DNA of 64,000 nt from Agrypnia vestita. Taxonomy: Eukaryota > Arthropoda > Insecta > Trichoptera > Phryganeidae. The stretch is from positions 1-64,000 of the forward strand of contig JADDOH010014730.1 in NCBI GenBank assembly GCA_016648135.1, read 5' to 3'. A program made the position numbers and the translations under genes. Below, one piece after another: positions 24,251 to 34,889 of this stretch (position 1 is the stretch's first letter; the number at the start of each line of letters is the position of its first letter). The notes under the pieces were generated by a model. The model ran no database searches. It was not told the DNA's origin and saw only the letters and a program-made list of their open reading frames with translations.

Positions 24251-24511
24251 AAATATATACAAACTTATATATTTTTTATTTATATTTTATAATTTTCTGT
24301 ATTAGAGTTGTCGTAATTAATGGGTATTGTTATAATGATTTTGGGATTTTCTCATCTGAATTTTTCATCTTTTAAAAATGCTGTCATTGCGTTTCAGTAT
24401 AGAAATTAATTATCATGTTTAATAATATTTTATATCCAAATTTTGTTTACTCTTGAATACTTTACTGAAATAGGACATGTAGGCAATATTAATCTCTTTA
24501 AAATATTTTGA

Positions 24512-24580
24512 TCCTAGCAGTGGGGATAACACTAACTTCTCATAACGGCGGCTCGAGATTCGAATTCACATGTGGTAACA
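24512..24580 (+). repeat. SINE head relic (family 2)
   Basis: TAGCAGTGGGGATAACACTA, then CTTCTCATA and GAGATTCGAATTC, parallels the head at 3434-3506. No body or tail is recognisable. Confidence 0.45.
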
Positions 24581-24775
24581 ACGATTATGACTTTACGTAA
24601 TACTGTGTGATTTTTTAAATAATTTCGTTTGATTATTGATTAATTTGACTATTGAAGTGTTGTTAATATAAATAAATTTAAAAAAAAACAAGATTTCTGA
24701 AAAGAAAAAAATTTTTTTTGGTAACATTGCGTATTACTGAATACTGACCATTTAAAGTTGTAGCAGAAATATATA

Positions 24776-26061
24776 TTAGGTCCTTACATATGAAATTGAC
24801 GTTTTGCCGTACTGGCAAATTTGATCTCAAATATCTTCTCTTTGGTTAGGAATTCCAAATCCAAATTTATACAGCTATTTACTCATGTATTTGTGTTTTG
24901 AAAATTATAATTCATTTGTTTTTTCCTCAATTGTTTTTTTCTTTGCGTCACTCAGTTCACAAAATGAAAAACTTGAAATATCGCGTTATTTACGAGTACG
25001 AGTTCCACCGTGGCACCAGTGCTGCAGAAACGGCTCGAAGGATTAATGATGTGTATGGCGACGGTGCCGCAAAAGAAAACACAGTGCGTTTTTGGTTCCA
25101 ACGTTTTCGTTCTGGAAATTTCGACCTGCAGAACAAGCCCCGTGGACGGCCGGAGACCAAAGTTGATAATGAAGAATTGAAGGCTATTGTGGAAGCGGAT
25201 CCATCGCAAACCACATCCGAGTTAGCTGCAGGCTGCGGTGTTAGTGATAAAACTGTTTTAATCCACTTGAAGCAAATTGGTAAGGTGAAAAAGATTGAAA
25301 GGTGGGTACCTCACGAATTGAGTGAAGAAAATCAACAAACGCGCGTTGACTGCTGCGTTGCATTACTCAACCGGCACAATAATGAAGGGATTTTAAATCG
25401 AATCATTACCTGTGATGATAAATGGATCCTGTACAATAATCGGAAGCACTCATCGCGATGGCTGAACCCTGCCGAACCAGCCAAACCATGCCCCAAGCGA
25501 AAATTGACTCCAAAAAAGTTACTTGTGAGCGTTTGGTGGACTAGTGCTGGTGTCGTTCACTACAGCTTTCTTAAATCTGGCCAGACGATTACGGCAGATG
25601 TCTATTGTCAGCAACTGCAAACCATGATGGAAAAGCTAGCTGCTAAACAACCGAGGCTGGTTAATCGCTCTAGGCCACTGCTGCTTCATGATAACGCTAG
25701 ACCACACACTGCACAACAGACGGCTACCAAATTAGAGGAGCTTCAATTGGAATGTCTAAGACATCCACCGTACTCTCCGGACCTTGCCCCAACAGATTAC
25801 CATTTTTTTCGAAATTCGGATAACTTCTTGCAAAGGAAAAAATTCAACTCCGATGGAGCAGTCCAAACCGCCTTCAAAGATTTTATTGATTCCCATCCGA
25901 ATGGTTTTTTTAGTAAAGGGATCGATGAACTACCTATGAGATGGCAAAAGTGCATAGATAGCAATGGTACATACTTTGATTAAATAAATATATTATAATA
26001 AAAAAAAATCGGCCTTATGTTCCTCCCATACTAAACGTCAATTTCATATGTATGGACCTAA
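24776..26061 (+). mobile_element. mariner transposon, intact
   Basis: The 1286-bp element is bounded by TTAGGTCC.TACATATG inverted termini and flanked by TA (24774-24775 and 26062-26063). It contains one uninterrupted transposase gene. The termini differ from each other at only a few bases over about 28 bp. It is the sister of the broken copy at 3848-5134. Intact ends plus an intact frame make it a candidate for a recently or still active element. Confidence 0.96.
24964..25983 (+). CDS. mariner transposase (DD34D), 339 aa
   Basis: Cut-and-paste transposase acting in the nucleus on mariner inverted termini, inserting at TA. The N-terminal half (about residues 1-110) carries the two helix-turn-helix DNA-binding units typical of the family (RFWFQRFRSGNFDL; TTSELAAGCGVSDKTVLIHL), with a GRP hook at residues 61-63. 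WVPHELSE (114-121) is the mariner linker signature. Catalytic acids are D151 (ITCDDKW), D243 (LLHDNARPH) and D278 (YSPDLAPTDYHFF), with exactly 34 residues between the last two. Start: the ATG at 24964 matches the start of the 3.8-kb copy and gives the usual mariner length; an ATG 22 codons upstream (24898) is in frame but lies in terminal sequence. D152 stands where most mariners have Glu. Confidence 0.95.
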   Translation: MKNLKYRVIYEYEFHRGTSAAETARRINDVYGDGAAKENTVRFWFQRFRSGNFDLQNKPRGRPETKVDNEELKAIVEADPSQTTSELAAGCGVSDKTVLIHLKQIGKVKKIERWVPHELSEENQQTRVDCCVALLNRHNNEGILNRIITCDDKWILYNNRKHSSRWLNPAEPAKPCPKRKLTPKKLLVSVWWTSAGVVHYSFLKSGQTITADVYCQQLQTMMEKLAAKQPRLVNRSRPLLLHDNARPHTAQQTATKLEELQLECLRHPPYSPDLAPTDYHFFRNSDNFLQRKKFNSDGAVQTAFKDFIDSHPNGFFSKGIDELPMRWQKCIDSNGTYFD

Positions 26062-26063
26062 TA

Positions 26064-27060
26064 TGTGGATGATAAGTAAATTTTTTGTGATTCGATTAAA
26101 TATTTTGATTACGTTACCTTCATTTGTTTGGTTTCCAAATAAAATAAATAATTACATAACGTCGTTAATATTTCATCATTTCCAACGGAATCTAGGGAAA
26201 ACTTTCTGGTAATTTAACTTCCAAATTACGAAGACGCGAAGACGAATACCAAGGTAGTAATTTAAGAATGCATCTCTCTTTTCATTGAATCTCCTTGAAT
26301 TTTAAATTGAACTTGTACCCTTAGGGCTTGCTGGGTTTCCTATTGAATGATGCAGTGCAATTTCTTAGTAAAACTCTCTAGAAGCCAGGGATCGCCAGGG
26401 AGGTTTTCGAGGAGTGGGGGGATTCAAACACCACCAGACATGGAATGAAGGGTTTTTCAAAGATTATGTTAATATTTTTAAAATTTTGTATCTTAAAATA
26501 ATTAATAAAATCACCCAATAGAATCTAAACTAACTATAGAATTATATTTAATCATACAAATTATAATATATACACACAATTTTAATAACTCCGAGAATAA
26601 GGGCGGTTATGAGAAAAAAAGCTCATGTAGTCTGAGTTAAGAAATCGTTTAAAAATAATTTTATATACAAGTAACTATAATTTAATATAATTTATACTTT
26701 CGGGAAAGTAAATACTACTAAAGTAGATATTATTAAATATCTGCAAAATATTTTTTTATTTTACAACGTCTTATAAATTTACATAACTGACTTAATTAAA
26801 TTACTTATATGTTTATTTTTAATTTTTTTTATATTTCTTTTCAGATCTACTAGTATGGTTTTCACTAAATAATTTTAGTCTTAATTAAATAAAAATCGTA
26901 TTTTTTAAATATTATTACGGGCTGCATGAATAAGAAATAAAACACGGGAAACTAATCGATCGTAAATCTATATGTTACGCTATCTATACGATATAGATAT
27001 TTATTCGCTTTAATTAAAATATCTCAAAATATGTATCTGCCGCAGAATCATATAGAATTG
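26064..27060. other. Gene-free AT-rich stretch
   Basis: No frame or repeat recognised. A short GC-richer part is at about 26370-26450. Confidence 0.35.
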
Positions 27061-27111
27061 ATAAATTTTGAATTTTTTTATCTGGCAGTTTTTTCGATAT
27101 GTGCATATCGC

Positions 27112-27310
27112 ACGGCGTACTGCTGCCACTGCGAAAATTTTTTTAAACATTTTTTTTGGTCTTAGTGAGAAAATTTGTGTTTTTTATAAACTTGAAGATT
27201 TTGACCAAACGCAATTAAATTCAACGGTAATTTTCGGTATCCGCCTACAGAACGCTGTACTGCTGCCACTGCGATAAACAAATTCTACATTTTTCTTGGT
27301 CTTAGTGAGT
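27112..27310 (+). repeat. Local tandem duplication with TACTGCTGCCACTGCGA
   Basis: The phrase GTACTGCTGCCACTGCGA followed about 30 bp later by TTGGTCTTAGTGAG occurs at 27117-27175 and again at 27248-27308. Units of about 130 bp are diverged in the AT-rich parts. Confidence 0.65.
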
Positions 27311-27389
27311 ACTTTTTGTTAAGCTACAACAGACTGTGGGACCCAATCACTATAGCGAAACGAATCACAACAACACTCCAGGCATGAGT

Positions 27390-27472
27390 TAATCATACAG
27401 GTGTACGGGAATCGAACCCAGGACCCTCGGTATGAGAAACCAGTGTCATGCCCACTGGAATATGGGGGCCGC
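27390..27472 (-). repeat. SINE head (family 2), tRNA-derived
   Basis: On the minus strand, CCAGTGGGCATGACACTGGT, then TTCTCATACCGAGGG, then B box GGGTTCGATTCCCG. It is the cleanest example in the window of the family-2 head, related to 3434 and 24512. Confidence 0.7.
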
Positions 27473-27944
27473 CATATTTATTCCAGACATCCGCCATGTG
27501 GGTGCTGACCTTTACCGAAAGAAATATTTTCTATTTTTATATACCATGTAATGTCAATACCCAATTTGTACCCTCCAAGCTTGTCAAATTATGTATCATT
27601 CATGTGAAACCAAAATTGCGAAAGCGATTTTGGGGAATTTTTCAAAAAACCTCAAAACTTAAATATCACTTTTAAAACAATAAAAACCAACAGATGTCGC
27701 CGGCATGTATAATTAAACACATTTATCAAAATCAATGAATGATTATTTTATTGTCATCAGGAATGCTTCCCTCTGCTAAATTTCAGAGTGATTGTTGATT
27801 GGGGAGTAGGTTAAATATTGATTTAAAAAATTCTCGCTGACAGGCAAGTGAAGCCCGATAAAAGCATGTAAAAAATGGATTGTATATTCACTAAATTTAT
27901 TTCTGTAGTATTATTCTATACGTTATTCACGTATAGGAGAGATC

Positions 27945-28265
27945 CATTCTTGACGTAAGTCTAAGAGATAGAAATAGAAATGATGAAATTAGGTGCAGAA
28001 CTAGAGTAGTGGATATCATGGATCGTGTAGTGAAGCCTAAAATGGCAATGTACAGTGTACAGGGCATGTTGCAAGGCAGGATGCTACAAGATGGACTCCC
28101 AGAGTTCTGAAGTGGAGACCTTGGTTGAATTAAGAATTCATCGAGAGACTTCAAAAACCGACGATATAGCTGCTGTGGGGGGAAGAAATGGCTACAACTA
28201 GCAAATAACAAGGAAGGATGGAAGAGTATGGAAGAGGTCTATATCCAGCAGTGGAGAGATGAAAA
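27945..28265 (+). pseudogene. LINE reverse-transcriptase C-terminal relic
   Basis: Plus-strand translation gives SLRDRNRNDEIRCRTRVVDI near 27955-28015, VLKWRPW near 28108-28128, and EEVYIQQWRD before a stop near 28265. These are the ordered landmarks (SxRDRxRNxEIRxRTxVxDI, then VLxWRPR, then AYVQQW) of a common arthropod non-LTR retrotransposon C-terminus. Frameshifts separate the blocks. Confidence 0.75.
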
Positions 28266-28269
28266 ATAA

Positions 28270-28480
28270 GAAGATTAATTTCTCTAATGAAGTTAGATTT
28301 GTTTTTTTTTTCTTGTACCTCCTTATGAACAGCTAGGAAAGCAGACAAAGAAAGAGTAAAAAGCAAATATTTTTTTAAGTATATCTAGAAGTTTCTCTAT
28401 TCCGCCTGTGATCCGTGATAAAAATTTGATACTGTGGCTGTTTTATTCTTATATTAAAACAATACTAAATGTTTTCACCG
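28270..28480 (+). repeat. Diverged partial copy of 28568-28650
   Basis: AAAGCAGACAAAGAAAGAGT then AAAAAGCAAATATTTTT and AGAAGTTTC parallels 28568-28625 (GCGCAGACCGTGAAAGAGTA and onward). It looks like a local duplication with later drift. Confidence 0.5.
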
Positions 28481-28494
28481 AAGTGTCGTAGTAT

Positions 28495-28745
28495 TATTTT
28501 TCTAGCGAAAAGCAGACTTTGTGTGCCCCGCCCCTTCCTCCAACCCCGCGACTTTTCGCCGGGCGGGAGCGCAGACCGTGAAAGAGTAAAAAGCAAATAT
28601 TTTTGAAAGTTTGTCGAGAAGTTTCCGAACCCGTGGGAGTCGCCGCGGTTTGAATGGCGCTTCATTAGAGATCGACTCCGCGGCCCGAGAATTTCGCAAT
28701 CGGCAACGTCTCTGGAAAATAAAATGTCCAACGGTGCTAGGGAAC
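28495..28745. other. GC-rich unique island
   Basis: A GC-rich block with CGCCGGGCGGGAGCGCAGAC, GTCGCCGCGGTTTGAATGGC and ACTCCGCGGCCCGAG. Minus-strand open frames of 117 and 81 codons cross it in different frames. Neither is recognised, and absence of stops is expected at this composition. Possible regulatory DNA. Confidence 0.4.
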
Positions 28746-28749
28746 AAAA

Positions 28750-30090
28750 CGTGATTTTTATTTTAATACAGAAAACTGGTAGCCAATGTTGATATAACTC
28801 GGAGTTAAATTGTATCACTTCAAATTTGAATTCTTAAAGGGTTGAATGTCGTTTGGGTGTATATTGTATTTTGACTCAAATCGATAAAAGGAGAAAATTT
28901 TTTTTTTACTTTTAAAAATATTTTTTCTTAGGTTACTAATAAAAAATTCTAACAAGACGTACAAAATTTATTTTTATTTCTATATAATGTAATGTACGAA
29001 TAGGTGCATTAACAAGGACTCAGTATTGTTAAGCTACTAAAGTATAAAATCATAAATAAATTTAAAAATTATAATACAAATATATAATTAGCACCGTTAT
29101 ATGTAAAATAAACAAAAAAATGCCAAATAATTTATATATTTGAACAAGAAAAAAAAATACCATTTTTATTTCCCAGGTTTATTTCTTTATTTGGTATTTT
29201 AGATTTTATATATTTTGTATTTATTATTCCCATGTAACTGAATTTTGGCTTTCTATAACTTTGTTTAACTCTTCTTTATTTTGGTTTGATTTAATATATA
29301 TTTTTTTTACTTTATACTGTTTTTTATTAATTATTTCATGTTTAAGATACTTTTCTGTGTTCTTTTTTGTATCATGGGTCTCTGTTACTGAGTGACCAAC
29401 TGTTAATTACATCATTTCAATTTGAAACATTGTACTGTTGAGATTCCATAAATAAATAAAATAAAAATATTGTAATTTTGTCCTGAAAATAAATTATTAA
29501 TTGACATGACATACTTTGTGACGCAAAATGATCATTAATTTATTTTAAAATAAACCCATCATTGTACTGCACTCACAATGGAGTGCAATTTTAATGATAT
29601 AAACACCCACGTACAATAATAACACTCGGTCATAAAGCAATTACTGTTTAAATGAAAATGTAAACATACATGACAATAAAGCATGCCAATAATAATTACA
29701 AGTCAACGAATTTAATAAGCAGGTGAATTAATTCGCGGTTTTCATTTTAATTATTTATTATTTTGCTCAATCTTAAATATTGAAGTTCTTAAAATAATTC
29801 GAGTCATTAGTCATTTAAAAATTGTCTAACTTATAGAAATTTGAACCTACATTGCAGATACATTTTAAAACGAATTATTTACTTCTTTTGTATTTTTCTC
29901 GAAACGCTTTTTCAGACTGGTTACTTACTATTAAGCCAATTTTGTTCAAATTTTGCACAAATCCTAGTGATAAAATTGTTTTTCTATGATTTTTTACATA
30001 AAACACGCTGTTTGCTTATTATTAATAGTTAACTTCCATTTTTCCAAAGAAAAACATTTAAAATATTTTCCAACTAATCTCATTTGCATG
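28750..30090. other. Gene-free AT-rich stretch
   Basis: Very AT-rich; small frames at 29841-30032 and 29986-30177 are unrecognised and compositionally expected. Confidence 0.4.
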
Positions 30091-30875
30091 AATTTTTGTT
30101 TCGATATGCTACATTATTTCACAGGTAAATTATTTATTTTTTCAACCCTGTTTCCCCAACTCAAACCCTGTTTTTAAACAAAAATTATCTCCAACATCTA
30201 TTATTAATTATCGTCACATTACTCGGCTATTTTTGAAATTTTCAGAATAATTTGTTATTGATAAATTTTAATCAATACACATATTCCATAAACAATGATA
30301 ATAATACCAATTTTATTATAACGTCAACATTTTTTTTAGTTTGAATATATTTTTTTATATCTCGTGGTAAATTAGAGTGTGTACACCATGGTATAGAAGC
30401 CTTATATTTATTAATGTAGTGTTTTAAGTAAGCGAAAGATAATAAATACGTACAGAATTTTTTGAGACCAAAATATGTTTTCAAATAAAACGTGTTTTTG
30501 TTTTTTGAAATTTTTGTGAAATTTTTGTTTCGATATGCTACATTATTTTACAGGTAAATTATTTATTTTTTCACTCAAACCCTGTTTTCAAACAAAAATT
30601 ATGTCCACCATTTACCTGCGTCACATTACTCTTGCATTTTTGAAATTTTCAAAATAATTTGTTATTGATAAATTTTAATCAATACCATATTCCATAAACA
30701 ATGATAATAAAACCAATTTTATTATAACGTCAACATTTTTTTAGTTTGAATATATTTTTTTATATCTCGTGGTAAATTAGAGTGTATATTAATCTAGTGT
30801 TTTAAGTAAGCGAAAGATAATAAATATGTACAGAATTTTTTGAGACCAAAATATGTTTTCAAATAAAACGTGTTT
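30091..30875 (+). repeat. Recent tandem duplication of an approximately 0.4-kb unit
   Basis: Unit 1 (30091-30497) and unit 2 (30520-30875) start at AATTTTTGTTTCGATATGCT and end at AAATAAAACGTGTTT. They are nearly identical apart from a ~38-bp stretch (around 30378-30416, TGTACACCATGGTATAGAAG) and a few small indels absent from unit 2. Twenty-two bases separate them. No coding or terminal-repeat features, so this is a segmental tandem duplication rather than a transposon. Confidence 0.88.
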
Positions 30876-30879
30876 GCAC

Positions 30880-31500
30880 ATGGATTGCGAAAGGATAAGA
30901 TATTTGGAAGATGGATTGTAGGATTGGATGAAGGCTTTGAAAAGCGTTCACTACGAAATGGGGAAGAAAAACATGCCCTTATTTTGTCTTGTCTGGGCAG
31001 ACCTTCGGAACCAAGGCAAAGTCGACACAAGACGATGGTGATTCTTCTCTTATCAGAAGGGCGGCAAAGTGAGATAAGGGACCCACCACACACCCAGGGC
31101 CATTATATTTATTTATTTCATTTATTTATTTTCTCCCATTTCACACTTTTGCCACTCATGTTAGGCATTTTTTAATGATAAGTGGCCGTACTCACCGCTC
31201 TGCTGACACTCATGGGAATGCGAGTGGATGGGAAGGCGTCCACAAAAAACCTCTTCTCTGCCTCCGAGGTGCAGGGAAAAATGAGAAAAATTGCGGTAGA
31301 ACTTACTAATATCCACTTTTTCTTCTCATGGTGCCATCTCTTATCGGAGGTCGGCGATTATTCAGGCGATAACGACTTTATTTTTCACCGAACGGAGCAG
31401 TCGACATAGACTTATACAGTTTCTTAAGTTACGCAGCCGTGAGATGCGGCATCCTCCTACGCCTCTTTTACCTCTTATTTTCCCCTGGATGATGGGTTGG
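30880..31500. other. Gene-free stretch with GC-richer unique part
   Basis: Open frames at 30870-31175 and 31182-31409 (101 and 75 codons) are not recognised. CACACTTTTGCCACTCATGT near 31142 resembles CACACTTTCGCCATCTAGGT near 50421, hinting at another dispersed repeat. Confidence 0.35.
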
Positions 31501-31504
31501 TTAA

Positions 31505-31745
31505 GACTTTATTTTGGTCCTCTCATAATATGTTCGAGATATTAAGCTTTACTTTTCAGTCTTTTTCCATACGCCGGAGGACTTCAACATTCGTCACTCT
31601 ATCCACAGAGTAAACTTTCAATACGCATCTATAGAACCGCAACTCAAAAGCCTCAACTTTGCGGATTAGTTCTTGGTATAGTGTCCATGCCTCCATCTCA
31701 TATTAAAGAATGGCAAAATATACATAACTTAGAAACATACTTACG
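31505..31745 (-). pseudogene. LINE (RTE-like) reverse-transcriptase C-terminal relic
   Basis: The minus strand encodes EMEAWTLYQELIRKVEAFEL then VYSVDRVTNVEVLRRMEKD before a stop, then after a shift LEHIMRGPK. These match the known run [YG]xExWTL....xxLxAFEM.xYRRxLxIxWxDRVTNxEVLRR, then LQYxGHIMR. The style matches the tail at 42.65-42.84 kb, so both may come from one LINE family. Confidence 0.8.
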
Positions 31746-31749
31746 TCAC

Positions 31750-32450
31750 GGTTTGGAAATAACGATCTCTACTACTAAACACTAGCACAATTTTATTCCT
31801 TATCAGAAAGACAGAAATGCAAGTTCACGTACGAAAAACGGGCACCACAGTCAATAGTCTAAATAATATTAATATGTCACGTATATAACATTTGGTAGAG
31901 CGTGTACTATATGGAAAGGTATGGTGGAGAAAAAGTGCAAGGTGGGTGCATTCGATTAAACCCGGCCCCGTTCATAAAGATCGAATAAAACGTTTTTCAC
32001 TGTATTTCTCGAAAAATAACTAATACAAAATGTGTGCGCCGATAACTGAGATTTACATCAGCCATGTTTGCTTTTTGCCGTTCCATGTACGATGTTTCCT
32101 CCTTCCACATCGTGGCGTCCGAATCATATTTTATTATTATACTGCATAAAATACACACAATAATAAATTTAAAAATTGCCTGACTCCGTTGTACAGAAGC
32201 AGGATAATAACAGTTTCCACGCCTTGAATTTAAAACACATTGTGAGGGCCGCCGTGTGGCGGTTTCAGTAATGAGCAATACACTTAATGGAATTCGTTAC
32301 GCAAATCTGTTCCATGGACGAAATTATATTTACGTGTGACAGGGGTGGCAAGAATGCGAAATATAATTGTAAAGAATTAAAATATTTTGATACCTTTTTT
32401 ATGTTGTTCGTGGAATAAATATTTAAAAATATTACTGTCTACTAGTGATG
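31750..32450. other. Gene-free unique stretch
   Basis: The minus-strand 93-codon frame at 32278-31997 is unrecognised. Nothing else is seen. Confidence 0.3.
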
Positions 32451-32573
32451 GGTCCACTCTGTATTAAGTACTTACATTCACTGAAGCGCACACTTCACAC
32501 GTTTGTAAGTGAACTTCATACTAATATTTCAAACTTACTTACAAACTTCAAACAAAACCGATATTTATGTAAG

Positions 32574-32755
32574 TGATGTGGCTACAACGTCTTTTTGAAA
32601 TCTCAGCCTCTCTCCCCTCTCCCGTCAGATTTTAATTTTTGGGAAGTTGATGTAGCTAAAACGATCTTTTGAAATCTCACCAACGACCTTTTGAAATCCC
32701 CCCCCCATCACATTTTATTTTTTGGAAAGTTGATGTAGATAAAACGACTCTTAAA
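32574..32755 (+). repeat. Short tandem array, approximately 75-83 bp unit
   Basis: GATGTGGCTACAACGTCTTT (32574), GATGTAGCTAAAACGATCTT (32649) and GATGTAGATAAAACGACTCT (32732) begin successive units that also share TTTTGAAATCTC and a TTTTTTGG.AAGTT end. The second unit holds an internal repeat and a run of nine C. Confidence 0.65.
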
Positions 32756-33542
32756 TTTTTTAGTACTACAATTAGTTCACTTTATGCAGTTTATTGAAAT
32801 AGATAAAGTGTGTAATGTTTCGGTGCCTACTACAAATGTAGCGCATATTTTGAATATGTGCGTTTTGTAGTCTTCATTTTGAAACGTAGTTTTTCCCTTC
32901 ACTGTCGTCTACGATTGAAACAGTGGATTAGTGCTGAAAATTGATTGTAATAAATATTTCTAAAATTTTATTGCTGAGTTGTTTTTAAATTGAAATGACA
33001 GAAGTGCTCTACCATTATGGCACGAGATATGCTCAATTAGAGCGACAAGCATTTTATTTTTTATCAACTCATTTATACAGGGATGACATGAGATTATAAA
33101 TTAATTTAATTCTGTGGATTTGTAACTATTAATGCACTTTTTACTTTTTTATATAATTCTACACAAAATACTATGTCAGTAAAGTTGCGCTACTTTTCGC
33201 CACATTTCCTGATAACTTGATTGCCCCACAAAATACAGTGGTATTATTGATTATGCAATTCAACCCTTACTGAAATGAAGGCACTGAACGGTTACTGAAC
33301 ACACATGCATTGAAAGAGCTTATTTTAATATACGAGTATATTTAGGAAGAGAAGATCCTTCTATACTTTTTCTAGCTCATAGATAAACACAGCCACCCTC
33401 GTGATTTGGTATAAACCCGTACAAAAATAATAAACATTTTCTAATAAACAATTATAATTAAGAATGTTCTTAGGTTTTCACAGCCACTCAGAATCTCCGA
33501 GTTTGTATTTTTTGGGGTATTATGCCGTGTTATTACGACCTT

Positions 33543-33590
33543 TCAGGCCGACGTTTCGGATCCCATTGCAGGGTCCATCATCAGGGCTGA
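33543..33590 (-). ncRNA. Hammerhead ribozyme motif
   Basis: Minus strand: TCAGCC, CTGATGA, T, helix II GGACCC/GGGATCC (one mismatch or bulge), GAAA, palindrome ACGT, cleavage triplet GTC, GGCCTGA. Helix I pairs TCAGCC with GGC(C)TGA, six pairs around one bulged C. Core fully intact. Confidence 0.75.
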
Positions 33591-33653
33591 TGTGTTGCGG
33601 TTAAGGATCGATATCCGATACTTAAGCACAACACCAACAATCACAAAAACACA

Positions 33654-33735
33654 TCAGCCCTGATGATGGACCCTGCAATGGGATCCGTCAGTCAGTCAGT
33701 CAGTCAGTCAGTCAGTCAGTCAGCCCGAAAGGTCG
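33654..33735 (+). ncRNA. Hammerhead motif destroyed by (GTCA)9 expansion
   Basis: TCAGCC, CTGATGA (33660-33666), T and helix II to GGGATCC are as in the facing copy, and G12 is present. The bases AAACGTCG, which hold the rest of GAAA, helix III and the cleavage triplet, are replaced by 36 bp of GTCA repeats (33687-33722). After it, GCCCGAAAGGTCG resumes the arm. Confidence 0.75.
33687..33722 (+). repeat. (GTCA)9 microsatellite
   Basis: Nine uninterrupted GTCA units. It arose exactly at the hammerhead GAAA/GTC region, where the parental sequence is GAAACGTCGG. Confidence 0.95.
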
Positions 33736-34014
33736 TAATAACACGGCATAATACACCAGAAAACACAAACTTGAAAATTATAATTAAAGTTTTCATATGA
33801 AATTTAAATCAATTTTATAATTTCCTGCGATATTATCTTATTTGATTGCTTGTTTTAAATTGTTTTATTACTTTATTACTTTTTAATTATTTTAATTATT
33901 TTATTACTATACGAAGTAGTCCTTTATCCATGATATTTTATGCAAGGTCTTTAACTATGCGAAATTTGGCTTAGATCAAAGGTTTATATATATAGAAAAT
34001 ACAGACATTCAAAC

Positions 34015-34292
34015 ATATGTGGGGTATAAAAGCAAAGGCAGCAATATACAAAAAAAAAATTAATGCAGACATCGAGGATTTACTAATTTATAAAGTAGAG
34101 ATTAATATAGAAATTAATAAAGAGATTATTTCGATAAAATTGCGTTTAATTTATAGGAAAGGATTTTGGAAGGGATAGATATATAAAATCTAAAATTCAG
34201 TATATTTTAAATTAATAATCCTCGGTGACTTCATTCAAAACATTTTTTAAAGTTTTTTGATATTGCTGCTTTTGATTTTAGACCCCACATAT
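34015..34292. repeat. MITE family Z, copy 1
   Basis: Terminal inverted repeats of about 33 bp: TATGTGGGGTATAAAAGCAA at the left, and ACCCCACATA at the right preceded by GCTGCTTTTGATTTTAG. Both copies share TCCTCGGTGACT before the right terminus. No frame. Confidence 0.78.
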
Positions 34293-34714
34293 CTTAAAAA
34301 AATTAAATGTTTTTTTTTAATATCAACGCGATGTCTTGGTAAGAATATATTTTGTACCACCCTGATGGAAGAGTGACATTTTTTTTATTTGGTTCATTCC
34401 AGTTTGGCACCTTCATTGCTAACAAATAGTTTGCTGGTATTTGCATTATGTGATTGTTTCCGTCTTGGTCTGGTCTTCCACCATCTATCTATTTCATCTT
34501 AACATACGCTGACTACTTTCATTTTCTTGACATCCGACCAAAGAAAAGCTTGGCGTCCAAAAAGGCTCTACTTGTCATTAAGTCAGGCATTGGGTCTGGG
34601 GTCTTCTGGACTATCCAGCAATATTAGTATGAATTATGAGACATATGATCTAATTATTTTCCGGATGTCTCGCAATAAGTTCAAGATATTCCAATATTTG
34701 GATATATATTTATA

Positions 34715-34745
34715 AAGTATTGTGGACTAGCTCTGTTACACTTTT
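34715..34745 (+). repeat. Short dispersed repeat, also at 57.47 kb
   Basis: AAGTATTGTGGACTAGCTCT then GTTACA occurs here and at about 57471-57497. Element identity unknown. Confidence 0.55.
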
Positions 34746-34889
34746 TTAGCTATGTTAGCTTTTATAAATCAATGTAAAATTTGCCAAGTTCTATGGCTAT
34801 GATTTACTAGTTCCTTTTCTTCTTTATAGTGCTTCATGATTATTTTATAGTGGTTTGTTTGTTTAACAGGGAGAAATTCGCAGCATTTA

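Larger units (their letters stand above)
33515..33770. repeat. Inverted pair of hammerhead-bearing terminal repeats
   Basis: The left arm (about 33520-33600) and right arm (about 33650-33765) are reverse complements, with TATTATGCCGTGTTATTACG at the outer side and ACACATCAGCCCTGATGATG at the inner side, and about 50 bp between them. Each arm carries the hammerhead core. This is the arrangement of facing terminal repeats reported for Penelope-like elements, with no coding part left. Confidence 0.75.

Noticed and set aside
28465..28818. 117-codon minus-strand frame through a GC-rich island
   Set aside because: Stop codons are rare at this composition, two other frames are also open, and no domain or low-complexity pattern supports translation.
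30272..31093. Two minus-strand frames ending in the same residues (YFGLKKFCTYLL), which might look like a gene family
   Set aside because: They share sequence only because the underlying DNA is a recent tandem duplication; the frames are AT-rich and extend differently upstream.
32815..32890. Additional hammerhead on the minus strand (ATGAAGA ... GAAAC, with CTACAAA/TTTGTAG pairing)
   Set aside because: C3 is lost, helix II would need a large irregular loop, and helices I and III do not form.
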